64,000 bases of DNA, from NCBI GenBank assembly GCA_001643675.2, contig LSRY02000004.1, forward strand, positions 1,287,501 to 1,351,500, in the 5' to 3' direction. The first letter of the stretch is position 1; every line of letters starts with the position of its first letter. Positions 33,279 to 45,300 of this stretch are shown in pieces. Position numbers and translations under genes: made by a program. Source of the DNA: Monocercomonoides exilis. Its lineage: Eukaryota > Preaxostyla > Oxymonadida > Polymastigidae. The notes under the pieces are model-generated. The model was not told where the DNA came from. It did not search any database and saw only the letters and a program-made list of their open reading frames with translations.

Positions 33279-36200
33279 ATGCTAAAAGCTATTTTCAATC
33301 AAGTAGCTTCTATTGCGAATCCATCTCCAACATTTGCTTCTTATAGAGATAGCGAGAAGTTTTTTTCTCGTCTTTCATCTTTTGGATATATTTCAGAAGC
33401 AGATGCACAATTACTTTCCCAAACTTTTCATGGATTTAACTATCCTATGACATATGATTCATTTAAGCTTGGATTATCATGGATGATGAAGAGAGATGAT
33501 CAAATGAAATTTTTCCCTTTTCTTTCGATAGTAAATGAATATTCGAAAAAAGAATTCGTCCAAAAAAATGCAGGATTACATGGAATGCCGTATGAAACAT
33601 CAATTTATTCACATTATATGAATTCAATGACAGAAGAAGGATTGCGGGGAATAGAAAACGAAGAGAAAGATACAACAGCTGTATCTTCTTTCTTTTCCGA
33701 TCCGACAGTTAACATGGGCTCTTGTATTGATTCTTGTGATATTGAAATGGAATTCGAACGCTTTATTCATCGATTAGCTTGCACAGGTGAAGAATTTATA
33801 ATTGAAGATGAATCTCTTCGTCAATTTTTTGAAGAATTTGCAGATGAAGCTGCAACTGATTGCACACAATTTGGACAAATGGAAATGATGCGTCGTGGAA
33901 CTCCAGAGCGTTTATTTCAAAGTATTCTATCAAAAAGTCCAACGGATGAGAATAAAGTGGACGACTGTGTTCTGAATTTGTTTTGGAACAAGCTTGATGC
34001 AAAGCCATCACTGGCAATTGTAAATTCACTTTTTCTTGCAAAATATCGTGAATGCAAATTTATTCAATTTCATCATAAAGATACAAACATACCTAAACCA
34101 CCATTGGGCTCGAAATTACCAAATTCCACAACTTTCTTGCGGATTAATCAAAAGCCTGAAATGAAAAACGCAAGTTCTAAATCTTTTTCTCAAAGCAAAG
34201 ATTTAGAAAGAACGATACAAACAGCGATTATAGACCAAAATACACCAAACGAAGACGATTCAATGCCACAGCGCTTGGAATGGAGTTCGTGGATGGATTC
34301 TTTGAAACATTACCCAACAGATGTGCTAACATTCACCCGTTATCCTCAAAAATCAAGACTTGAAGAAAAGATTCCTTTGAATGCGACAACGTCAAATGCA
34401 AATTCATTACTTGCATTTTCCTCCAGCGCGCCATCAAAAGACAAGCAACAGAAATTAAATTCTTCACTTGATTTGTCGCAGCAAACGACAGCCAAATCGT
34501 TCGCAAAACATTCATTATCTCCACATTTTAACAAAGCTTCTTCTTTTTCAGCCAACATGAGCAAAAACAATACCTCTGACTTGCCTTTTATGCTGTCTGT
34601 GTTTTGCGCAACTGTGAAAGTGCATAAACTCTTCCAAAAATGTGGGGAAGAGTTTGAGCTTTGGAAGAAGGAAACTTTGGCAAAGAGAAAGGAAATCAAC
34701 GAGAAGCGGAGAGATTTCATGAGGACGGGGCTACTTAGCAATGAAGAGGCGGAGAAAGCAAAACGCATCCGCAAAGAAAAGAAGAGGCGCATTCTGAAGA
34801 GGCGAAGAGAGCGACTTCGAGAAATGGGCTTTGATGTTGACTCTGAAAGTGGCACAGAAGAAGAGGGCAGTGCAGCAGAAGCAGGCGAAGAAAGCTACAG
34901 GAAAGCAGAAAAATCTGGAACAGCTTCTCGCATCTCAAACAAAGTCCAACAAGAGTTGGATTATGAACCAGAGGAAGAGGAAGAAGATCTCATTGAAGAG
35001 TACGTTTCTCGGTTTATTGAGAACAAAACACAAGAATCTCAATATTCAGCGGATGAAACAATATGCAATGACACAGCATATAAGCAAACTAGTTGTTCTG
35101 TTGGATTGAAATCCACCTCAAATTCAAAGCAGAAGCGCATTCTGTCTCTCTTTTCGGGGTTTTGCGTTCCGTCTTTACCATTTGTGCTGAATACAAACAA
35201 CTCAGACACGAAATCTTTTGCAGCTTTTTTCCGCCCTCGTGGAGTTGTCTTGTCTTCTCTCGTAAGTTCATTAATGTTAGCAGCTGATTTGAAACAGTAT
35301 GAAACAAATATTACTCAATTTTTATTTTATTTTATTTTATTATTTTCATTTCATTTGTTTATTTTTTTATTAATAGATCATCTTATCCAGACTCCTCAGC
35401 AAGACCTGCATTTAAACTTCCCTTTCTTCCTTCAGAGATGCCAATTGTGCTTTTCTGGCTACGGCAATTGGCTCAGACGTTTCTTCTGCTCGAATACACA
35501 AATAGCGTTCCTGTGAATGATGTGGTATCAGAAGATATTATCATTTTGACAGACAAAGGTCTTGAAAAGAGGAATAACTCTGACTTGGAGGTGAAAAGAA
35601 GAAAGAAAGAATCGCAAAGAAGAGCGAAAAGAGCAAGCGAATTGAAACCGGTTGAGGAAATAGAAGGCCCTGCTGAATTTGGCTCTGCGGAAAGGCCAAT
35701 CATTGAAGCAGACTCATCCAATGAACGACCCCAGCCTCTCTCTTTGGAAAACCCTCATTCAAATCAAGATGGAAGATTTGAGGCCAAGCAGAACTTGCTT
35801 TTAAACGCAAAGCTGTTTGAAAGAAAACAGAGGACTCCGTTTGTGTCTGCAGCTTCTACACCCTCTCCATATCCTCTGCTCTCTTCTTTCGCTCCTGGCT
35901 GTTTCACCCTGCGCCACCAGCTGTTCAGCGAAGAAGGCACTTTTTCTGTTGCTAACGCGATCAGAAATTTCGGGTTGATTTGTGTTGAAATTGTGACAGG
36001 AGTTAGACTTGATGAATTCAACTGTGAAGCTGATGCATCTGAAGAGAAGCAGAATGAGAACATAAAGAATCAGTTATTGCGAGAGGCACTGGATCGTCTC
36101 TCTGTGGTTGATGCCGATTTGAGAGCAGTTGTTCTTGCTTGCAATCCGGCTTTGTCTGCGTCTGCTGCTTTTTCTTCATCATCGTCTTCTTCATCTCCTT

Positions 36201-36742
36201 CATCATCAGCTTCTGAAGCTTCTGAATTGCTCAATTCAGAAATGGCACTCACAGCAATATCTTCTTCGTCTTCACAACAAAGCAGCAAAGCAAATGCCAC
36301 AACGAGCATTGACGGGCTTCCATCAGAAATCGCTCAGTCTCTTCTCGAAGCCGAAGAAGAGAGAGCTTTTGAACAGCTTTACCAGAGCTGCAAAGCACAG
36401 CTTGAATTAGCCAGCCCCGGTTCTGTGACTGGGCCTATCTCTGGTGCAGATACGCATCAAATAGCTCCGAAATCTTCGATCCTGGAGCAAGAAATCGAGA
36501 TGGAAGATATGAAGGAACTTGAGATAAAAGATAATCTTCCTATTATTGGGAGAATTTTGCCTGCAAAACCTTTAATCGTGAATGGGCAACTAACACCTTC
36601 TCCTGCACTCGATGTACATGCGAAATTTGTCCCTTTCTCTTCAATGTCTCCACCTTCTTTGCCTTCGTTTGAAGATATCCTACGCCATCCAATATTTCAT
36701 CATAATCCTGACGTATCAGTTCTTGAAGAATCATGGGTTTGA
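33279..36742 (+). CDS. Large protein of unknown function with a possible pseudokinase domain, two exons
   Basis: Exons 33279-35261 and 35438-36742, with a 176-nt intron (GTAAGT...CAGAG), give 1095 aa. The first 250 residues form an unrecognised, probably helical domain (FFSRLSSFGYISEADAQLL, SFKLGLSWMMKRDD). A basic coiled coil of repeated KR/KEK stretches follows near 465-520, then an acidic segment. Across the splice junction the text resembles a divergent kinase C-lobe: PIVLFWLRQLAQTFLLLEY where the alphaE helix would be, NDVVSEDIIILTDKG in place of HRD..N, VANAIRNFGLICVEIVTG like the alphaF region, and EDILRHPIFHH at the end. No ATP-site lysine, HRD or DFG is seen, so it would be inactive. 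The gene call is firm; the pseudokinase reading is inference. An additional upstream exon is possible. Confidence 0.7.
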
Positions 36743-36915
36743 CATTGTTCAATTTTAAAATAATTTTTGATCTGTTTAATATTTATTTTAAGAGCTCCAT
36801 AATGTCTCGAATCCCTTCAATGCAAAGTTTAATAATATTGTGAACTTTGCATTTTCAAGATTCTGCTTGAAATTTTATTAATATTTATCATGGGAAAGAT
36901 CAAAATTTCGAATAA

Positions 36916-38874
36916 ATGGCTGCTCCTACCACCGGAGAGCAGTCGCAAGACGTGGTTGGAAAAGAAATTGTTCCAGGATATATCGTCAAGCATCTTGTTG
37001 GACAGGGAACTTACGGAGCCGTTTATGAAGCAATTGATAAGTCAACTGGCGAAATTGTTGCACTTAAAAAGTCAAAAATTACAAATGATAAAGAAGGAGT
37101 TTGCTACAACAACATTTTTAATTTTTTGTACCATCTTAAAAATCAACTTTTTTAAGTTTCCGCTTATTGCCTTAAGAGAGATCAAATTACTAAAAAGATT
37201 GAAAAATCCATCAATTGTTGAACTAAAAAAAGTAATTGCTGAAAAAGGTTAATCCACATACATTTAAAACATTTTTTTCCATTGATTTTACAACAATTCA
37301 TTTTATAATAAGATGTTTTTTATTATGTTATGGAATATTTACCTCATGATCTTGCTGGACTGTTGGAGACGGAAGGTTCCCACCTTCCTCTTCCTGTAAT
37401 AAAATGTTACATGAAACAGTTGCTATATGGGATGCACTTATTACATCGAAATCATATTGTTCACAGAGATATTAAACCTGCAAATTTATTGATAAATCAA
37501 AAAGGAGAACTGAAGCTTGCTGATTTTGGCTTTGCAAGAGAATTTGATAAAAAGAAGGATAACGTATTCACTCCAAAAATTATTACGCTTTGGTATCGCC
37601 CACCAGAATTATTGCTTGGATCACAGACATACGACACAGCAATTGACATGTGGGGAATTGGATGCATTCTCGCAGAATTTTTAAATTCTGGACGGAATGT
37701 TATGCCAGGAAACAGAGAATACGAACAATTAAATATGATTTGGAAGCTATGTGGAACCCCAGATACTGAAGATTGGCCAGGTGTTGTTGACTTACCATAT
37801 TATAAGGGAACAAAAGTTTCAGACAGAAAGGAATTGGAGAGCTACAACATTCGACCAAGAGAGAAAGCACGAGAGAAAGATGCCAGCGACCAAGGAGATG
37901 AAGAGGAAGAAATGCTTATTTGCATGAAACCGAGTGTATTCCGCCCTCGTATGATTCGGCAGAAGTTCCAGCACTGCGACAGTCAAGCAGTTGATCTTGT
38001 TGACAAGTTGCTGCAGCTGAACCCAGCAAAGAGGTTGAAGGCTCATGAGGCGCTGCTGCACCCGTTTTTCTGGAGCGACCCATTGCCGTGCAATCCAGAG
38101 GATGTGCCTCCGTATTCGGTGGACTGCCACTCTTTGGATGCACGCAACCGCAGACTCGAAGGCGCAAACCACCATCAGAACGAAGGGAAGCAGCGGAAAG
38201 AGAATGATGCTGACGAATCAAATGAGCTAAAAAGAAACACACGGACGATGAAAAGCGAAGGAGCCGAAGGGAGAGAGAGAAATGCTGCATCGAACGAAGA
38301 GAAAGAAGAAGAGAAGGAAGAGAAAAAGAAAGAAGAAGAAGAAGGAAAAGTTAAAGAACAGAAGAAAGAAGACGAATTGATTGCAACATCATCTCCAAGC
38401 ACAAAAACTTCTGCAATGGCAAATCTCTCTTTTACTTCAAAGCTTTTGCAAACCACTTCACTCCAATCATCTTCAGCAGCACAACACAGACACATTCTTC
38501 CGACACGACCTTCCGCAATAACAACTACGCAACCTTTTATTGTTCCTTCATCGTCTTCTTCTGTTGCATCGTCATCTTCATCTTCCTTATCTCTGCAATC
38601 TTCAGCTCCAAAGATGCAACAGGCATCAGATTTTGCTGCGCGTTCATCAACACATGCGCTTGATGGATCACAGCAGCAATCAACAAACACAGCGCCTTCT
38701 CTCCTTCCGCATCGCCCACAGCGTCCTCTTTCCACTTCATCTGCATTCACCACACGTCAGCCGTCTTTATCTTCGTTAACCTCCCAGCCAAAGAGTGCTG
38801 CTTTTCAGCCTCCTCAAAGGCCTGAATCGTTTTCCTTTTTGCCCCAGCATCCATCAAAGCATCCGAGAGAATAG
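36916..38874 (+). CDS. CDK9-type cyclin-dependent kinase, three exons
   Basis: Exons 36916-37098, 37157-37247 and 37313-38874 (introns 58 and 65 nt) give 611 aa. Kinase motifs are intact: glycine loop GQGTYGAVYEA, VALKK lysine, cyclin-binding helix FPLIALREIKLLKRL (a PITALRE-like box, the CDK9 signature), HRDIKPANLL, DFGFAR, and the T-loop ending TLWYRPPELLLG. After the C-lobe (LNPAKRLKAHEALLHPFF) there is a KE-rich and Ser/Gln-rich tail of about 230 residues. CDK9 with cyclin T (P-TEFb) phosphorylates RNA polymerase II and pause factors to allow elongation. CDK12/13-like assignment is possible because those kinases share the helix, but the size and motif favour CDK9. An acidic insertion (DQGDEEEE) sits before the last helices. 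It lies 173 bp downstream of the preceding gene on the same strand. Confidence 0.88.
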
Positions 38875-39376
38875 TTAGTGGATAAATAACATTACTACTT
38901 TTTTGTTAAATAAAAAAAGGTTAATTATTTAAAAGATCTTCTATATCAGTTTAGATTTAATTTCACTATTTTTAAAAAAAAACAATTGTTAGAAAATCCC
39001 TGAAAAAAGGAGAGAATCATTTCATTTCATTTCTTTTCTTGATGTGCCAAAAAATATGTACGATGATTTATTAATGAACGCAAAATGATCTAAAGAGATT
39101 ATGTGCTCAGATGAGTCAAAAAATACTTAAAAGCGAATTCAAATATTTTACATATATAAAGAAGCAAATTCTCCACTAGTGCAAATCAAATAATAAAAGA
39201 AGCAAATATTTTTGAAAACATAAATCTCTTAAAAAAATATTTTTAAAGAAAAGAAAAGAAAAGAAAAGAAAAGAAATAGCAAAAAAGCCTGCTATTCAAA
39301 TGGCGTTTCATAAAGTTCATGAATAAGTCTTTAATGTTTGACCAATTAGTTGCATTAATTCCCAATATTCAGAAAT
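38875..39376. other. Intergenic AT-rich region with AAAAG microsatellite
   Basis: 502 bp between the kinase and receptor B. AT-rich, with a run of about six AAAGA units at 39245-39276. No gene is recognised. Confidence 0.55.
39245..39276 (+). repeat. (AAAGA)n microsatellite
   Basis: About six tandem copies of a 5-bp A-rich unit. Confidence 0.8.
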
Positions 39377-42300
39377 ATGATTTTTGCGTTAATATTCGGA
39401 ACGAACTATCTTGTCTATTTCTGTTCTTGCGAATTAATAAATGACAAAAATGGCTATTTTGAATTTGAAAAAAAAGAAGAACAATTTTACGGATTACTCA
39501 AATGCACAAATGTCGATTTTTCATTTTTCAATGATTTGAAATTTATTAAAGAAGCAAAAACATTAACTGAATTTCGACTAAATAATTCCACCTTTTGTAT
39601 GACAAATATCTGTTCAATGAAGTCAGTTTATAAATCCATCTTTCAAATTAATTTCAATTCTTTTTGCTGTTTATCATCTTGTGAAATAATTGTTTATCGT
39701 GAGTCGAATGTTCCAATAATCTGCAACGGGACCGTTTGCTTCGAGAATATTTCCTTAAAAACAACAAAAGACATGTTATGTCAAAGCGTTGTCTGGGCAA
39801 ATGAGAAGTCAAAACTCATAATAGAGAAGTCATTTTTTTCGGATTTGTATTTGACAAAAGAAACAAATTTTGTCCATTCACAAAGTTGTTTCAAAGAAAG
39901 CTTGAAAAACTGTATGTTTTTGAATGTCACTCGATCATATCCTGAACCTCGAAAATGTCAAAAAACAACAGGATCAATAATATTTACAGTACAAAACTGT
40001 TTTGTTGATGATTCGACAATTTTTAGAGATGGTGGAATTATGCATGGAGAACTACGACTAAACTGTTCAATAATCTTCAATACTTCTTTCATAAATAATA
40101 AATATAGCCAAAATATAGAAATAAGCAAAGAAATACACAAAGACTTAACAACAAACCAATCATTTTCATTTTGTGAATGGAGTAACTGCGATGCAAGTTG
40201 TGGAGGAGCAATCTTTATTTATGATAACGTTGATGCAGTAATTCTAATCGACAATTCAATTTTTACAAAATGTAATGCCTTGTCCACTCGAGGTGGAGGG
40301 ATTTATGCTGAAAATATCTCAGAGTGCATTGTTAATAATTCTGTATTTTTGGAATGTGTAGCATCAACGAAAAATTCTGATGGTGGCGGAGGTGGAGTTT
40401 GCTGCATGGAAATTAGAAATCAAGTTTTAGTTGAAAACTGTTTGTTTAAAGATGACTGGTCAGGAAATGATGGAGGAGGCATAGACATATGGTATTGCTC
40501 ATGCAGTAGGCAAGATCACTGCATAAAAGATTGCTTATTTAACAACTGCAGCGGTAACAATAATTCCAGCTCAAACGGTGGCGGGTGCGATGTATGGTTT
40601 CCACAAACGATTTCCGTATGCTGTTCTTGTAGTTTTTGTAATTGTTTCTCATCTGTTGGAGCAGGGGGTTACAGTGTAAATGCATCTTTATCAAACGATG
40701 TTATGCTTCTGAAATATTGCTTTTTCCATAATAACACCGCTTTGATTTCAGGTCATGATGTTGTGATGCATCTTGGAATAACGAATTGCATTGATCCAAC
40801 ATGCTATTCAACTCGTATAACATTAAATAGAGTAAGTACAAAATGGAATTCAATAGATGATAAAAGTGAATGGTTAATTAATTCTGAAAGAAAAACAAGA
40901 TATGTTTGTAGCTCAAAAACAGATGAAAATGCGAAAGACACATATTTTTGTGGATTGGATGAAATACATCCTTGCGAAACACTGAGCCATTGCATCAAGC
41001 AACTCGTTCCAGACTATGTGAATGATGTGATGGTGATGGTTGGAACTGTTGTTGAACGTGATGAAGTGAATGCTAAGTCAAGCACTTTCACGATTAGAGG
41101 AGCAGAATTGGAAAGATGCATTGTTGAAACTGAGCTGAACAGAGGTGATCTATCTCTTTTTTCAGTTGGTATTGGACAGCTGAATGTGAGAGATTTGAGT
41201 GTGATTCACAGATCATCATTGGAAAGCAACAGACAGTGCCAGCTGTTTGAGATAAGAAGTGCAGGGCTAATGAATGTTTCAAGAGTCAATATCCGCATGG
41301 ACGATACTCATAGTGAAAACACTTCCTTTGAATCTTCACTGGTTGTGATGAATGGCGGAAGACTGAAAATGGATTTTGTGGTGTGGTCAAAAACGATATT
41401 GACAGAAAGCGTTGTAAAAATATCAGGTTCAAGTGGAGCTGAAGCTGAAATTATGAACTGTTCTTTCTTGAATATCAAAAGAACAAGAGCTGGAGCATCT
41501 TTGGTCAGCTCGGAAGAGTGTTTCTATTCAATGAGGATGGAAGAATGCACAGTTGATGAATGTGGGAGCAAAACATCTGAATTTGGAGGAGGATTTCTGG
41601 TTGAAATCAAGGGAAATAATTATATGGAATTTAAAGGAGGAAGCATAAAAAATTGTTATTCATCCGAGGCAACAGGAAGGGGAGGAGGGATCGGGATGAT
41701 AATTGGAGAAGGGGATTCGGACTTTGAGATCTCATGTGCCTTTGAGGGAAACAAAGCAAAGTGGGGAAGTGATATTTTCATTGATTTTCCCAACTTGGAA
41801 TCAGCAGCAAGAAGTGGGAAGATCACTTCATTGACAGCATCAAATTCCACAATCAACAAAATTCGGGGTTTCGATAATGGGGATGAAACAATTCCAATTC
41901 CGCTATGTGTTTATCTGATTCCTTTGCCAAATGAGATTGCTGTGAGCAATGCTGATGCATTTGATTATTCTCGTTGTGGGTTTGCCGAGTTTCCCTGTCT
42001 GACTCTGAAGCATTCACTGGAAAGACAAGAAGATGAAAAGAAGATTGTTGTCGATGGGATGACAGAAGTGAAAAATGAGCTGGCATTTGACTCTTTCCAA
42101 CACACAATCAGAGGGAAAGATGAAAACAGTGGATGGAAGGTAAGTAATGATCCGAATGGAAGTGACGGAAGCATGATAACAGTCATTGCTATTGCAAATC
42201 TTAGTTCGCTAATTTTCTCCATTCCTTCAATTCTTCTAAATCACGAAACATTCTTCGCATCTTCCTCTCCATTATTTTCGATTGAGAGCTGCTCATTGAG

Positions 42301-45300
42301 TTTTCAAGATTCCAAATCAGCCTTGTCTTATGTGTTTTTATCTGTATCAGCGGGAAAGGTTTCTGTATCATCTTTTGTAGTATTGTCATTGACAATTGGG
42401 AATTGTTCGTTGATTTGCCTTGATGGAAGCAACGTGGATGGCACTTTTACTTCCATGAGCATTGAAGATATTTGCAGGGAGGCAAAGAGTGTTTTGTTTG
42501 GAGTGGCGAATGGAGCATCTTTTTCGATCAAAGACTCAACACTTTCAGTGAAAGCATCTTCACATGCAGTTTTATCGAATAAATCAATTCGAGTTATTTC
42601 CACAAATTCAGCTAAGTTGCTGAAATTGACAAACAACACGATAAGTAGATTTAAAGGAGATGAAGGAAATGGAGGAGCAGTTGAATGCACACTTGGGAGA
42701 GATTGCGCACTGGAAATCGTTGGTGGGATGATGTCTGAGTGCGAGAGCAATGGAGGAAATGGAGGAGGATTGTGGGTTGAGATGAAAGAAGGATCGAGAT
42801 TTGCTGTGGGAAATGTGACTGATTCCTACCAAGTGAATGCAATAACTTCAAACAGAAGTGATTTATTTCAACTTGCGAGTTGCAGGGCAACGCAAACAGC
42901 AGATAGAGAGTGCGGATTCGGAGGAGGGATTTATCTTCATTTGGATGATGGTGCAAATTCATTTGTTTTGAAGGATGTATCATTTTCTGAATGTGATGCC
43001 AGAGAAGGGAAAGAAGTGTTCATAAATGCAAATGAACTTTCAAGTGTGGTAAGCAGAACAAAGATTGGATTTGAAGTTGATTTGAATAATTTTGCAAAGC
43101 TGAATGGATTTGAGAGATCAGCATTGAATGAAGCATTTGCCATTCCGCTGGTGGTGTATCTGTGGGATAACTTTTCTGCGCCAGCGTTTGTTGGAGGAGG
43201 ATTATTGAGCCATGATTTTTCGAAGTGTGGATTTGAAGAGTTTCCGTGCTCATCCATTTCGAAGGCAGTGTCAATCCATTTTGAAGAGCAGAAAAAGGAT
43301 GTTGCTCTTCTTGAGCCATTTTCCTTTGAGGAGGAACTGGGGTTGGCTTCAAATGAATGGAGCATTGCATCCAAAGTGAATGAAATGAAATGTGATGTCT
43401 CTGATCTGATACAAGGAACACAAAGTGGATTGATTGAAAGCTCAGTTAGTGTATCTGTGACTGGTATTGTATTTTATTTGAAGAAATTTCTTTCTTTTCA
43501 CGAAAGCGTGTTTGAAGTTCATTCAGTGAAGCTCATTCTGAATGGATGTGGGATCGAAGGAGGGGCTGAGAGTATTTCTACAGTGTTTGTGAAGGCTGTT
43601 GGAGGGGTTGTGGAGGTGATAAAGTTTGGAACAAAGAATATGAAAATTGGAGATTCATCGTTTTTCATTGTTGAAGGGAGTGGAGAGAGTGTGCCTTTGA
43701 TGAATATGACTCATTGTGATTTTGGAGAAATCACATTTAACGATGGGTGTGTTGTTGAGTGCCACAACGGAAATATCGAGAAGATAACAGGATGCTCATT
43801 TTCATCTGTTACTCGTTCGAAGGGAAGTGGAGGATGCATAGGCGTTACGAACGAGAATGATAATAATGGAAGAGATTACAAAGTGGAAATAAATGACTGC
43901 ACATTCGAAGGGTGTGCTGTTGAAGAAGAGGGAAATGAGATTGGAGGAGGTGCACTCCTTTGTGAGGCATCTTCGAAAACGAATCTCATAATTAATGGAT
44001 GTTCGTTTTATTGTTGCACAGCTCCATATGAAGGGGAAGCAATTGGATATGGGGGAGGAATAATGATGAAGATACTGAGAGAAGAAGAGGTTAATGGACG
44101 GTTTGTGATATCCTCACCTGTTTTTTCATCTGACAAGCAAAACAATGCGAAGTTTGGGAAGGATTTGTTTATTTCATCTACATCGCTTACAAAGAGCGTT
44201 AAGAACGAAACACTGCCATTTGTGAAAGATAGATTGGAGATACTGACAGAAGACTCGATGAGGGGATATGATGGAGAAAACAAGGAATGCGCAATCCCAC
44301 TGATTTATTTCTGGAAATCTATTGAAACGAGTATGCATATTGCAGAGAAAGGATATGATGTTGTTGTGTGTGGGCTGTTTGAGTATCCATGCACTTCTGT
44401 TGATTATGGGATAAATAGGATAGGCAATTCATCAGTTGGACAGGTCACAATTCATGACGTTTGTGATGTGAGGAGCGAAATGAGTGTGAGTGGGATGAGG
44501 CTGGAAGGAACAAATGGCGAAACAGACAAAATCCAATTTGTGAAAGAGATTGAAGGGGATGGGAATGCTGTTGTTGAATGCAAAGGGGTTGTTCACTTCA
44601 GTGAATTGGGGGTTCTGATTCCCAGTGCCTTTGACAATGGAGCAAACATCCTCATCAAGGCAGGTTCAGATGCAATAAAAACGAGTATTTCAGGATGTTC
44701 GATTCATACAAGCGACAATGCTGAGGATGAATTGTCATTTGTTTTGATCAGCGCAGAAAAAGGAATTGTTGAGATTGAAAAAACAGAAATATCTGGATTC
44801 TCAACAATGCATGAGATAATAAGTATATCACCTGATTGTGTGACAGCAATGAACAATGTGACATTTGAAGATATTTCTTTGAGTGGGAAAAGTGCAATTG
44901 CGATGAGAGAAAGTGTGATTTCTGAGAGGGAGAATGATAATGCAGAAGAAGAATGGAATGCTCTATTCGATCACTGTTCATTTGTGAATGTGAAGCACAG
45001 TGCGTCAAACAACCCTTCACTGCTTTTCTGTGATGTGACAAATGAAGTGAGACTGAAAATGGAGAATTCGACAATTGATAGGTGTGGATCGACAAGCTCG
45101 AATGAAGGAGGAGGAGTGTTTTTCCTTCTCAATGAAAGGGGGAGACTGGAAATGAATCGCACAAATGTGACAAACTGTTTCTGTTCGAATACTGGGAGAG
45201 GAGGAGGATTATTTTTGAAATCACAAAGTGTTGCACAGAAGGCGTTGTCTTTTGTGCTGTCGAACATCACATTCAAGGGGAATGTTGCATCGAAAGGGAG

